Shown: positions 19,489-27,715 of the stretch, piece after piece
Numbering within the stretch: position 1 is the first letter of the stretch
How the letters are laid out: every line of letters begins with the position of its first letter
The notes under the pieces: model-generated
Seen by the model: only the letters and a program-made list of their open reading frames with translations
Databases searched by the model: none
Told to the model about the DNA's origin: nothing
Assembly: GCF_021556435.1 (NCBI RefSeq)
Contig: NZ_JAKGCU010000003.1
Coordinates: forward strand, 1-64,000
Direction of reading: 5' to 3'
Length of the DNA: 64,000 nt
Source of the DNA: Gordonia tangerina
GTDB taxonomy: Bacteria; Actinomycetota; Actinomycetes; Mycobacteriales; Mycobacteriaceae
Program-made: the position numbers and the translations under genes

Positions 19489-20087
19489 CGACGCAGATGT
19501 CGGTTCCCGGCGAGCACAACCGCACGACCGCGGCCAAGACCGCCGACACTCACGACGCGAAGGTGTTCGCGCCGGCCGCGAATCCCACCGCGGTGGTGCC
19601 CGGTGTCCTGATCGGCGTCGCAATGCTCAGCCTCGCCGTGGTCGCCGTGCGCGACCTGCTCGTGGCGGCCGGCTGGATCTCCGGGCCCGGTTGGTTGACC
19701 ACGGCCGCACTGTGGGTGGCCGACATCGACTGGTGGGACTGGATGTGGCCGGCGGCGGTCGCGTCGATCATCGTAGGCGGCGTGTTGCTCTGGCTCGCCG
19801 TGCGGCCCCGTCGGCGCACCCATCTGAGCGTCGCCGAGCACGAAGTGTTGTGGACCCGACGCGGTGATGTCGCACGGCGCTGCAGTGCTGCGGTCTCCGC
19901 GCTCGGCGGTGTGTCGCATGCGACGACCGTGGTGGGCCGTCGCACCGTGAAAGTGTCGGTCACGGTGCACGATTCGGTGGACCGATCGGTCATCGACCAG
20001 GTCGTGGGCGAGGTGTTGTCGACCATCGCCGCGCCGCTGCGTCGCAAGGTCAGAATCGTGAGCGCGCGCGGAGGTGATGAACGATGA
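19485..20087 (+). CDS. DUF6286-like membrane protein of the Asp23 operon
   Basis: 200 residues from GTG 19485, overlapping the previous stop as GTGA. A soluble N-terminus of about 35 residues is followed by two membrane helices (PTAVVPGVLIGVAMLSLAVVAVRDLLV and WMWPAAVASIIVGGVLLWLAV) and a C-terminal cytosolic part, RRGDVARRCSAAVSALGGVSHATTVVGRRTVKVSVTVHDSVDRSVIDQVVGEVLSTIAAPLRRKVRIV, that itself resembles an Asp23-like sheet-helix unit. This topology is known from actinobacterial Asp23 operons. It probably forms a membrane complex with its neighbours. Function unknown. Confidence 0.78.
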   Translation: MTTQMSVPGEHNRTTAAKTADTHDAKVFAPAANPTAVVPGVLIGVAMLSLAVVAVRDLLVAAGWISGPGWLTTAALWVADIDWWDWMWPAAVASIIVGGVLLWLAVRPRRRTHLSVAEHEVLWTRRGDVARRCSAAVSALGGVSHATTVVGRRTVKVSVTVHDSVDRSVIDQVVGEVLSTIAAPLRRKVRIVSARGGDER

Positions 20088-20641
20088 ACCGAAGGCCGGC
20101 GGTGTGGCACCGGCTCACAGTGGCGGTGATCGGTGCGCTGCTCGTAGCCGTCGGTGCGGGTGCGTTGCTGTGGCGAGCCGAGGTTGGTCCCGTACGGGAC
20201 TGGATCGACCGGATCGATGCGGGATGGGCGGCGCGGACCGCCGAGACCGCCTGGTGGCCGGCGATCCTGGGCGCGGTGGCCATCGTCGCCGCACTGTGGG
20301 GTCTGCGGCTGCTCACGGCCACGGTCCGCCCCGGAAAGGTCGACGACCTCGTCCTCGACGGCAGCAATCGCTCCGGGGTGCTCACGGTGCCACCGAAACT
20401 GGTCGCGACCGCGGTCGGCGCCCAACTCGCCGCGAATCCGCTTCTCGACGGGGCGAAGGCCACGGCGACCGACGACCGCGGCCGAAAGATAATCCGGCTC
20501 ACGGTCACGGCGCAACCGACGCGTTCCTATGACGAACTCGCCGGCGTCGTGGGCGATGCGGTGGACGAGATCCGCGACGCCCTCGAGGGTGCGCAGGTCC
20601 ACGTGCAGGCCTTCATCCATCTGGAACCACACTCGAAGTGA
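20084..20641 (+). CDS. amaP: AmaP-like membrane anchor of the Asp23 operon
   Basis: 185 residues, ATG 20084 overlapping the previous stop. Two membrane helices (WHRLTVAVIGALLVAVGAGALLW and WWPAILGAVAIVAALWGLRLLTA) flank a short external loop, then a cytosolic domain (SGVLTVPPKLVATAVGAQLAANPLLDGAKATATDDRGRKIIRLTVTAQPTRSYDELAGVVGDAVDEIRDAL). This matches the alkaline shock response membrane anchor family, which holds Asp23 at the membrane in Staphylococcus. Last gene of the operon; about 45 bp follow before the acyltransferase gene. Confidence 0.8.
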   Translation: MNRRPAVWHRLTVAVIGALLVAVGAGALLWRAEVGPVRDWIDRIDAGWAARTAETAWWPAILGAVAIVAALWGLRLLTATVRPGKVDDLVLDGSNRSGVLTVPPKLVATAVGAQLAANPLLDGAKATATDDRGRKIIRLTVTAQPTRSYDELAGVVGDAVDEIRDALEGAQVHVQAFIHLEPHSK

Positions 20642-20687
20642 TCGGCGGCGGCCGTGAAGCTGCACGCCGATGAGCTACCGTGCGGGC

Positions 20688-22022
20688 ATGCAGCGGATGG
20701 CACCGGCCGACGCTCGGACCTACTGGATGTCCGAGGCGATCCCCAACGATCAGTTCCTGGTGTATTCCTTTGCCGACCAGGGTGTCCCGCTCGACCGGTG
20801 GGCCGACGAGCTGCGCCGGCGATCGCGTGATGTGGCGGATCTGACCCGGCGCGTGCGCGATGTTCCGGCGGTACTGGATCGCCCGTTGTGGGTGACCTGC
20901 GGCGTGGACGACTCCCAGGTGCGACTCCATCGCGACGTCACGTCCTGGCCGGAGTGTCTGGACCGGATCGCGACCCTGATGTCGGCTCAACTGTCACCGA
21001 CGAGGCATGCCTGGCGTGCCCACCTCTTGGGGCCGGTGACCACGCCGCGTGGGCGCGGTGTGGTGGTGGTCCTGCAGATCTGTCACGCGCTCGGCGATGG
21101 CAGACGTGCGGCCGACATCGCGCGAAAGTTGTTCGCTCCCGATGTTTTTCGTCCGAACGCGACGAGCCATACCGACGGTATGCCGCCTGCGGTCGCCGCC
21201 GGGGCGGCCGCCGCGATCGGTGGTGTGCTGCTGCCTGTGCGACTCGGCCGGATGATCTGGCGTGGCGGGTGCGCCTACCGGGCGGCTCGTCGTCGCCGGC
21301 CTACCGGGACGGCCGGATACCCGCCGACCGTGCTGAACCGTCCACCCGGCGACCGACGGAGCCTGCGGGTGATCGTTGTCGATCGGGATGCACTCCCGCG
21401 TGAGCACACCGTCACCGTCGGTGCCCTGACGGTGATCTCGATCGCCCTCGCGCGTCATCTCGGGATGCCCCGAGGTGGCATCGGGGCCGAACTGACCGTC
21501 GGCCGCAGCCGGCCGACGGCTGCGCGCAACAACTTCCGCAACGTCGGTGTCGACCTGCACCTCGAGATCGCGGACCCCGTCCGACGGTCGACGGCGATCG
21601 CCGCCGAGATCGCTCTCGCCCGCGACGCCGACGATGAACCCGCGCGGATCGCGCAGCGGCGCGCCGACGATGCGGTGCCGTCGATACTGACCCACTGGGG
21701 TGTCAGGCATTTCGACGTCGATCGCCGACCGGATCGGGTCACCGGGGTGACCGTGGTGTCCTCGGTCTACCGCGGCGCCGACGACCTCGCGCTCGGTGGT
21801 GGACGGGTTCAGTTCACCACCGGCTTCCCGGCACTGTCCCCGGCGCAGGGACTCACCCACGGCGTGCACGGGATCGGTGACACGGTGGCCATCTCGGTCA
21901 CGACCAGTCCGGAGATCATGCCCGATGTCGACGGGTACATGGGCCTGCTCGACGAGGCGCTGACCCAGGTCGGCGGTGGCCGCGCTGGTCAGGACTCGTC
22001 GGGTTCGCCGCCGCGCGAGTAG
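20688..22022 (+). CDS. WS/DGAT-like O-acyltransferase
   Basis: 444 residues from ATG 20688 (MQRMAPADARTYWMSEA); ATG 20670 is also in frame. It fits the wax ester synthase/diacylglycerol acyltransferase family by its N-terminal region and by LQICHALGDGRRAADI, the counterpart of the HHxxxDG active site: the catalytic second His and the DG are kept, the first His is Cys. The C-terminal half has NNFRNVGVDLHLEIADPVRRSTAIAAEIALA and VTVVSSVYRGADDL, in line with the family. These enzymes join acyl-CoA to alcohols or diacylglycerol to make storage lipids. The Cys substitution and short length leave activity uncertain. Its end overlaps the convergent repeat protein by 34 bases. Confidence 0.78.
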   Translation: MQRMAPADARTYWMSEAIPNDQFLVYSFADQGVPLDRWADELRRRSRDVADLTRRVRDVPAVLDRPLWVTCGVDDSQVRLHRDVTSWPECLDRIATLMSAQLSPTRHAWRAHLLGPVTTPRGRGVVVVLQICHALGDGRRAADIARKLFAPDVFRPNATSHTDGMPPAVAAGAAAAIGGVLLPVRLGRMIWRGGCAYRAARRRRPTGTAGYPPTVLNRPPGDRRSLRVIVVDRDALPREHTVTVGALTVISIALARHLGMPRGGIGAELTVGRSRPTAARNNFRNVGVDLHLEIADPVRRSTAIAAEIALARDADDEPARIAQRRADDAVPSILTHWGVRHFDVDRRPDRVTGVTVVSSVYRGADDLALGGGRVQFTTGFPALSPAQGLTHGVHGIGDTVAISVTTSPEIMPDVDGYMGLLDEALTQVGGGRAGQDSSGSPPRE

Positions 22023-22912
22023 CCGTTGCGCTCTGATCCGTCGGTGATCGCCGGATCGCCGTGTGGTGTCGAACCTCGTGAACCGCGCGTCAATCGCTTC
22101 GGCAGGCGGTCGGCCAGCCCACCGAGGGGTGCGACGGTCTGATTGAGCAGATCGACGGTCTGCGCCAACTCGTGCACGGTGTCCTGCATGGCCAGCAGGT
22201 TGGGGGCGAGCTGACCGATCACTTCAGTGAGTTCGGTGATCCGGTCCAGCGGACCATCGGGCGCGATCGCGCGTTCGACCGCGCCGTTCTCGCCGACCAG
22301 TTGATCGAGCAGGCCGCCGTCGGCGGCCATCCGGTCGAGCACCCCACCGTCGGCGGTCACTTTCTCCATCACTCCGTCCGGCGCGGTCAGCTTGTCGACG
22401 ATGCCGCCCTGCGATGTCAGCCGTTCGAGGATGCCCTCGTTCTCGGTGAACTGATCGACCACACCGCCGGGCCGGGTGAGTCGGTCGAGCGGTCCGTCCT
22501 TGGCGGTCAGCCGGACCAGGATGCCGCCCTCCTCGGTCATCTGCTCCAACAGACCGCCCTTGGCGGTGAGCTTCTCGAGTAACCCATCGGGGGCGGTCAG
22601 TCGGTCGATCACACCGTCGGGGTTCAACAGTCGTTCCAGGGGGCCGCCCGCGGCGAGGATCCGTCCGAACGGCCGGTCCGGCCCGAGAAGTTCGGCGAGT
22701 TGGTTGAGCAGCGCGATCGGTGTCCGTGAGCTGCCCAGTTCATCGCCGGACATCCCCAGCGCCGTGTTGACCTCGTGCTGGACGCTGTTGGCGGTCAGTC
22801 GGGCGATGGTGACAGCGGATTCAGCGGCGGTCAGTACCACGCCGGTCACGGCAAAGCCGAGTCGGAACGGCAACTCGATGACGCCGGGCGAACCGCCGTT
22901 GTTCTCAACCAT
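21989..22912 (-). CDS. Decapeptide-repeat protein, 14 tandem repeats
   Basis: 307 residues from ATG 22912. Residues ~14-45 are hydrophobic/amphipathic (LPFRLGFAVTGVVLTAAESA). Residues 87-226 are fourteen gapless 10-residue repeats with consensus A-x-G/D-G-[LIV]-[LIV]-[DE]-[RKQ]-[LMF]-T, for example NPDGVIDRLT, AKGGLLEQMT, SQGGIVDKLT. Residues ~228-275 (VIGQLAPNLLAMQDTVHELAQTVDLLNQTV) look like a coiled coil, followed by a disordered charged tail. No enzyme motif is present. The constant period suggests a regular solenoid or a long amphipathic surface, perhaps membrane- or lipid-droplet-associated given the neighbouring acyltransferase; this is inference. I cannot name the family. Confidence 0.8.
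   Translation of the reverse strand: MVENNGGSPGVIELPFRLGFAVTGVVLTAAESAVTIARLTANSVQHEVNTALGMSGDELGSSRTPIALLNQLAELLGPDRPFGRILAAGGPLERLLNPDGVIDRLTAPDGLLEKLTAKGGLLEQMTEEGGILVRLTAKDGPLDRLTRPGGVVDQFTENEGILERLTSQGGIVDKLTAPDGVMEKVTADGGVLDRMAADGGLLDQLVGENGAVERAIAPDGPLDRITELTEVIGQLAPNLLAMQDTVHELAQTVDLLNQTVAPLGGLADRLPKRLTRGSRGSTPHGDPAITDGSERNGYSRGGEPDES
22235..22654 (-). repeat. Protein-coding tandem repeat, 14 x 30 bp
   Basis: Encodes residues 87-226 of the repeat protein. The copies share amino-acid pattern (Gly at position 4, hydrophobic pair at 5-6, acidic at 7, Thr at 10) but differ widely in codons, so they are old and under protein-level selection rather than recent DNA duplication. Confidence 0.85.
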
Positions 22913-22976
22913 GACCCTGACATTATGTGATGTCAGGTTCTGGCGGGAGGGGGCTTGGCAGATCCGGCGCGCCGAT

Positions 22977-23543
22977 TCAGCCCTTCTTGGCTGCGGCCTT
23001 GGCTGCCTTCTTGAAATCGCGGACCTTCTGCAGCGACACCGGATCGGTGACGTCGGCCACCGATCGGAAACCGGCCTTGCCGTAGTCACCAACGACCTTG
23101 GTCCAGCCCGTCGGTTTCACGCCGAGCTGCTTGGCCAGCAGAGCGGTGAAGATCTTCGCCTTCTGATCGCCGAAACCGGGCAGGGCGCGGATGCGGTCGA
23201 ACAGGTCGGCGCCCGAGGACGCCTCGGTCCAGATGCGTTCGGTGTCTGAGCCGTATTCGTCGACGACGACCTGTGCAAGGGCCTGGACGCGACCGGCCAT
23301 CGACCGGCCGTAGCGGTGGATCGCTGGTGGGGTCGCACACAGATCGGCGAAGGACTCCGGGTCGGCGGCCGCGATCGCATCGGGCTCCATGGTGCCGAAC
23401 CGATCGCGGATCTTGGCCGGCCCGGCGAAGGCGCGTTCCATCGGGAACTGCTGATCGAGCAACATCCCGGTCAGCAGCGCGAAGGCGTCGGTGGACAGCA
23501 GGGCATCGGCGGCCGGGTCCTGCGCAATCTGGAGATTCGCCAT
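22977..23543 (-). CDS. HhH-GPD family protein (TIGR03252-like)
   Basis: 188 residues from ATG 23543. Matches the actinobacterial uncharacterised HhH-GPD family: LQIAQDPAADALLSTDAFALLTGMLLDQQFPMERAFAGPAKIRDRFG, hairpin ALPGFGDQKAKIFTALLAKQLGVKP, then GWTKVVGDYG. The hairpin (LPGFGDQKAKIF) has Lys close to where bifunctional glycosylases keep a catalytic Lys. There are no iron-sulfur cysteines. The C-terminus is a Lys/Ala tail (FKKAAKAAAKKG) likely to bind DNA. Predicted role: base-excision repair or DNA damage recognition; substrate unknown. Confidence 0.82.
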   Translation of the reverse strand: MANLQIAQDPAADALLSTDAFALLTGMLLDQQFPMERAFAGPAKIRDRFGTMEPDAIAAADPESFADLCATPPAIHRYGRSMAGRVQALAQVVVDEYGSDTERIWTEASSGADLFDRIRALPGFGDQKAKIFTALLAKQLGVKPTGWTKVVGDYGKAGFRSVADVTDPVSLQKVRDFKKAAKAAAKKG

Positions 23544-23577
23544 GGGGTCATCGTAGTTGGCCCTAGACTCTGGCCTC

Positions 23578-24120
23578 ATGGGGATTGTGCGCAGGGGGCC
23601 GGGCAGCAGGGGTTGTGCACAGCGTGGGCGAACCCGCCGCTTCGCTGCTGCGGTGCTCGCCGTGGCCGCGGTGGTCGGCGGGGTCATCACCAACGGAGCG
23701 GGAGCCGCGCGGGCGATTCCCGAATACACCGATCCCAATCTCGTGACCACCCTGCGCTGCGACAGCGCGAACCCGCTGCCGGGCCCGACCATCCCCATTC
23801 ACGTCGATGTGTTCAACCAGATCCCGTTTCCGGCCGATGGTCTGCCCGGACCGGCGATCTCGCTGATCGCGTCGAACCGGGCACAGCCGGCGATCCTCGA
23901 CTACACCATCGAGGTCCGGGTGTCCTGGCGCAACCTCGCCAGCGGCCGCAGCGGGACGGTCACCGTGCCGACCCGTGCGCGCACGGTCACCTGGCAGGTC
24001 GATCTCCACCCGGGTCCGGGGCCGGTCGCATTCACCATCCGGCAGAAGATCGGTGTGATGGCATTCGTGCCGATGGTCGGCGCGACCACGTCGACCTGCG
24101 CGGGCCGCGCCACGGCCTGA
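23578..24120 (+). CDS. Exported hypothetical protein, 180 aa
   Basis: ATG 23578. Basic N-terminus (RRGPGSRGCAQRGRTRR) and hydrophobic core (FAAAVLAVAAVVGGVIT) with a likely signal-peptidase site near ARA-IP at about residue 47. The mature part (IPEYTDPNLVTTLRCDSANPLPGPTIPIHVDVFNQIPFPADG) is beta-rich, with two Cys that could form a disulfide (near residues 62 and 175). No known domain was recognised. It is divergent from the HhH gene and upstream of the sugar porter, separated by about 120 bp. Confidence 0.7.
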   Translation: MGIVRRGPGSRGCAQRGRTRRFAAAVLAVAAVVGGVITNGAGAARAIPEYTDPNLVTTLRCDSANPLPGPTIPIHVDVFNQIPFPADGLPGPAISLIASNRAQPAILDYTIEVRVSWRNLASGRSGTVTVPTRARTVTWQVDLHPGPGPVAFTIRQKIGVMAFVPMVGATTSTCAGRATA

Positions 24121-24241
24121 GAGAACGGATTTCGATACCAAATAGTGCGCGTAAATGCCCCGGCGCCGCGGGCTCGGACTAGTAGCCTGACAATCGCACT
24201 CCGCCTCGACGTGGCGGAATTCGATGGTGAGGACACGGCAA

Positions 24242-25762
24242 ATGGCGCAGTCGCACAACCCCGAGGCCGCTGAGCAACATACCGCGAAGGTCATCGGTGT
24301 CACGGTCGCCGCGGCGGTCGGCGGCTTCCTGTTCGGTTTCGACAGTTCGGTCGTCAACGGAGCGGTGGAGTCCATCGAGGACACCTTCGGCATGGCCGAA
24401 CTGCTGACCGGTTTCGCCGTGGCCATCGCACTGCTCGGTTGTGCCCTCGGCGCCTGGTTCGCAGGTCGGCTCGCCGACGTGTGGGGACGCAAGCGCGTCA
24501 TGCTGCTGGGATCGGCGCTGTTCATCATCAACTCGATCGGTACCGCATACACCCAGACGGTTCCGGACCTGTTGCTGTGGCGCGTCCTGGGCGGCATCGG
24601 CATCGGCATCGCCTCGGTGATCGCGCCGGCCTACATCGCCGAGATCGCACCCGCGCGCTACCGCGGCGCCCTCGGATCGCTGCAGCAACTCGCGATCACA
24701 CTCGGCATCTTCGCGGCGCTGCTGTCGGACACGTTGCTGCAAAACGCCGCCGGAGGCCCGGAGAACGACCTCTGGTGGGGCCTGGAGGCGTGGCGCTGGA
24801 TGTTCCTCGTCGGCGTCGTCCCGGCCGCCATCTATGGCCTGCTGGCACTGATGATTCCGGAGTCCCCGCGCTACCTCGTCGGGCGGCACCGCGACGAAGA
24901 GGCCGCGCGAATCCTCCAGGAGGTGACCGGCGAGCCCAATCCGCTCGACCGGGTCAAGGAGATCCGGATAACCGTCAAACGGGAGGCGCGGACGTCGCTG
25001 AAGGACATCCGCGGTCCGTCGTTCGGTCTGCATCCGCTTCTCTGGGTGGGTATTTGGCTGGCGATCTTCCAGCAGTTCGTCGGTATCAATGCGATCTTCT
25101 ACTACTCGACCACGCTGTGGCAGTCGGTCGGCTTCAGCACCGACGAGGCATTCGTGACATCGGTGATCACCGCCGCCATCAACGTCGGGATGACGTTCGT
25201 GGCGATCCTGTTCGTCGATCGCATCGGTCGCCGCAAACTGTTGCTCAGCGGCTCGATCGGTATGTTCATCGGCCTCGTCATGGCCTGTATCGCATTCACC
25301 CAGGCGTCCTATCTCGACTCCGGCACCGTGGGTGACACGACCTGTACGCCGGGCAACACCAACGCCGATTGCCTTGCCCTGCCGGACCCGTGGGGCCCGG
25401 TCGCGCTGGTCGGGGCCAACGTGTTCGTGATCTTCTTCGCCGCCACCTGGGGACCGGTCATGTGGGTGATGCTGGGTGAGATGTTCCCCAACAGCATCCG
25501 CGGAGTCGCACTCGGTGTGTGCACCGCCGCCAACTGGCTGGCCAACTTCACGATCTCGATGCTGTTCCCGGAGATGAGCAAGACCCTTGGCCTGGGGTGG
25601 ATCTACGGGTTCTTCGCCTTCTGCGCAGCGGCGTCGTTCTTCTTCGTGCGGTCCAAGGTGGAGGAGACCAAGGGGATGGAGCTCGAGGACATGGACGCGG
25701 CTGCCGCATCGCGCCTGTCCCAACTCGAGGCGATCCGGTCGGCCAAGGGCGGCGGTCGCTGA
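24242..25762 (+). CDS. MFS sugar porter family transporter
   Basis: 506 residues from ATG 24242 behind GTGAGGAC. Twelve membrane helices with sugar-porter signatures: GGFLFGFDSSVVNGAV (helix 1), GRLADVWGRKRVML (loop 2-3), PARYRGALGSLQQLAITLGI (helix 5), PESPRYLV after helix 6, QQFVGINAIFYYSTTLWQ (helix 7), DRIGRRKLLL (loop 8-9), and a final VEETKGMELEDM replacing PETKG. The family moves hexoses, pentoses or inositol, usually with protons. QQFVGINAIFYYS is the QQxxGxNxxxYY motif linked to sugar binding. The exact sugar is not determined. Confidence 0.92.
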   Translation: MAQSHNPEAAEQHTAKVIGVTVAAAVGGFLFGFDSSVVNGAVESIEDTFGMAELLTGFAVAIALLGCALGAWFAGRLADVWGRKRVMLLGSALFIINSIGTAYTQTVPDLLLWRVLGGIGIGIASVIAPAYIAEIAPARYRGALGSLQQLAITLGIFAALLSDTLLQNAAGGPENDLWWGLEAWRWMFLVGVVPAAIYGLLALMIPESPRYLVGRHRDEEAARILQEVTGEPNPLDRVKEIRITVKREARTSLKDIRGPSFGLHPLLWVGIWLAIFQQFVGINAIFYYSTTLWQSVGFSTDEAFVTSVITAAINVGMTFVAILFVDRIGRRKLLLSGSIGMFIGLVMACIAFTQASYLDSGTVGDTTCTPGNTNADCLALPDPWGPVALVGANVFVIFFAATWGPVMWVMLGEMFPNSIRGVALGVCTAANWLANFTISMLFPEMSKTLGLGWIYGFFAFCAAASFFFVRSKVEETKGMELEDMDAAAASRLSQLEAIRSAKGGGR

Positions 25763-26470
25763 TCAGTCGTCGTCGTTGTCCGGCTCGGAGCCGAGGCCGG
25801 TCAACAGCAGCCACTGTGCGGCGAAATAGCTTGCGAGCACCCAGGCCTCACCGGCTGCCGCGAGGCGCGGATTGTTGATGAGGTGACGTCGGTTGATGAT
25901 CGTCAGGTCCGAGGCCAGAAAGAGCAGACCCCCGGTACGCATCGCCGATCGAGACGGGCGCATACCGGCGGCGGTCGCCGACATCAGCGCCAGGGAGTTG
26001 CCGTAACCGCCGAGTATCGGCAGCAGCCGCGGACGGTGCACCGCGAGGACGGTCGCGGATTCGGCGAGGACAGCGGTGCGGGCGAGGAGCCCCCGTCCAG
26101 ATGGCCGCGCGCCGCGCCGCATCATCGCTGCCGTCAGGCACAACTGCGCGCCCGCGAACAGTGAGGCACCGAGCTGCAGCCGTCGATCCTTGTCGGCCGG
26201 TTCGTCGGCGAACTCCTCGAGCAACATGGCGCGATCGCCGGCGGCGGAGAAGGCCACCGCCCCGGCGAGTAGCGCATTGTCGGTTCCCGACCGAGTGCCC
26301 GCGTGCCGAGCGACGTCGACCCCGAGAAACAGCAGGGGAAGCGGTTTGGTGAGCGCTGCCGGCCGACGACGGTGCGCTGCGCCGGCCACCGTGGCGGCGG
26401 TGGCCAGCGCCAGATAGGTGAGGGCGCGCCCGTCCGGCCGCCGAGTGCGACGCGGTTGGGAGGCCCTCAC
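25763..26470 (-). CDS. YhhN/TMEM86-family membrane protein (lysoplasmalogenase-like)
   Basis: 235 residues from GTG 26470, chosen because it overlaps the upstream stop as GTGA; a longer form from 26497 would overlap by 31 bases. Eight hydrophobic segments; the two acidic motifs of the YhhN family are visible as FSAAGDRAMLLEE and GLLFLASDLTIINRR. Human TMEM86B of this family cleaves the vinyl-ether bond of lysoplasmalogens; bacterial roles are unclear. It is translationally coupled to the lipase-like gene. Its stop abuts the sugar-porter stop. Confidence 0.8.
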   Translation of the reverse strand: MRASQPRRTRRPDGRALTYLALATAATVAGAAHRRRPAALTKPLPLLFLGVDVARHAGTRSGTDNALLAGAVAFSAAGDRAMLLEEFADEPADKDRRLQLGASLFAGAQLCLTAAMMRRGARPSGRGLLARTAVLAESATVLAVHRPRLLPILGGYGNSLALMSATAAGMRPSRSAMRTGGLLFLASDLTIINRRHLINNPRLAAAGEAWVLASYFAAQWLLLTGLGSEPDNDDD

Positions 26471-27666
26471 CGACCGGCCACGCGAGCGACGAACCATCGC
26501 ATGTCGTTGTCGGACAACGCTTCGGACTGTTGTTGGTTGACCGCGAGATACGTGCGTGCGGTCACCCGGCGGTCGGCGTGCTGTGCGTCGTTGAGATACC
26601 GCAGCGACAGTGGCACGACGACATCCTGGTCGAACAGACTCTGCGTCATCATCACCGGCCGGGTGAATCCCTTGATCGGGATCATGTGGGTGCGGGAGAC
26701 GACATCGAGCAGCTGGCCATTGCCCGACAACGGCTGGCGGAACAGCGATCCGAGGGTGGTGCCGGAGAACTCCGCGGTCAGGTCGTCGGCGCAGACCGCA
26801 GCAGCGCGATCGAGCCAGTGCCTACCGGAGTCGGTCAGGAACGCATCGAGATCGACCGATTCACGGGCGTTGCGGATCGCGCTGAGGGTGAACAGCACGG
26901 CGGACTCGACACCACTGGGCATGGTGCCGGTCTCAGGTCCGAGGCCGCCGATCAGTGTGTCGAACTCGACCGGGATGGACGACACGGCCGACCCGCGATA
27001 ATCCAGCTTCGGCCCCTGCATGCGGGTGGCGGTGCGTGCGAGCTCGATGGCCGCGGCGGCGCCCTGGCCCTCACCGACCACAACCCAACGGCGACTGAGG
27101 TTCTCGGCGACATCGCGACTGGCCCGGACGGCATCGACGATGTTGCGCGAGGTGGTGTCTGTGTCGAAGTACTCCGGTGTGCCCTGCGTGCCCAATCCGG
27201 CGTAGTCCGGGGTCACCACGGCGTATCCGCGGTCGAGCCAGCGTGCGATCTGGTCGCTGTCGGCGCGGGTCGGTTGCGCTGACGGCGCACACCGGTCGGC
27301 GATGCCGCGGCTGCCGTGCGCCCACACCAGGATCGGCCAGCCGCCCCCTGGTGCTTTTCCGGCCGGCACCTCCACCGAACCGGTGGACAACCGTGGTTCC
27401 CGGTCGGTGCCGGTGCTCCAGTAGGTGAACGCGGCTCCGGAACCGGCAGTCGACGTCAGTCGGTGTTTGGGCAGGTCCCGGTTGGCGAACACCGACCCGG
27501 CGGCTCCCGCGGCCGGGGTGGCGCCGGGCGCACCCGCGGCGGTCGTCGGTGTGAGGACCGACGTCGCACCCAGCAGGAGGGCGGCGGCCGCGATGGGCAG
27601 TGCGGCGCGGGCGCTGCGAGTGGATCTCCGTCGGCGGATGGCGCGGCGGGGGTGAGGCGAGGACAT
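26467..27666 (-). CDS. Exported lipase-like alpha/beta hydrolase without a recognisable triad
   Basis: 399 residues from ATG 27666. Twin-Arg-rich signal region (RRAIRRRRSTRSARAALPIAAAALLLGATS) followed by a cleavage region near AAGA-PG. The fold matches the LIP secreted lipase family: PILVWAHGSRGIADRCAPS, DRGYAVVTPDYAGLGTQG and DVVVPLSLRYLNDA. But the nucleophile elbow reads VVVGEGQGAAAA, with Gly where Ser is expected in GxSxG, and the C-terminal His loop reads YLAVNQQQSEAL with no His. So the Ser-His part of the triad is missing while the fold looks intact. It may bind lipid rather than hydrolyse it, or use another residue. Confidence 0.75.
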   Translation of the reverse strand: MSSPHPRRAIRRRRSTRSARAALPIAAAALLLGATSVLTPTTAAGAPGATPAAGAAGSVFANRDLPKHRLTSTAGSGAAFTYWSTGTDREPRLSTGSVEVPAGKAPGGGWPILVWAHGSRGIADRCAPSAQPTRADSDQIARWLDRGYAVVTPDYAGLGTQGTPEYFDTDTTSRNIVDAVRASRDVAENLSRRWVVVGEGQGAAAAIELARTATRMQGPKLDYRGSAVSSIPVEFDTLIGGLGPETGTMPSGVESAVLFTLSAIRNARESVDLDAFLTDSGRHWLDRAAAVCADDLTAEFSGTTLGSLFRQPLSGNGQLLDVVSRTHMIPIKGFTRPVMMTQSLFDQDVVVPLSLRYLNDAQHADRRVTARTYLAVNQQQSEALSDNDMRWFVARVAGR

Positions 27667-27715
27667 GATGTGGCGGCTTCTCGTTGTCAAGGGGTGTGCT
27701 CGTCCGAAGGGCCCG

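Noticed and set aside
24179-25723. Long minus-strand open frame of about 500 codons opposite the sugar porter
   Set aside because: It mirrors the GC-rich third-position pattern of the porter; composition is His/Arg/Asp-rich with no domain. The plus-strand transporter is certain.
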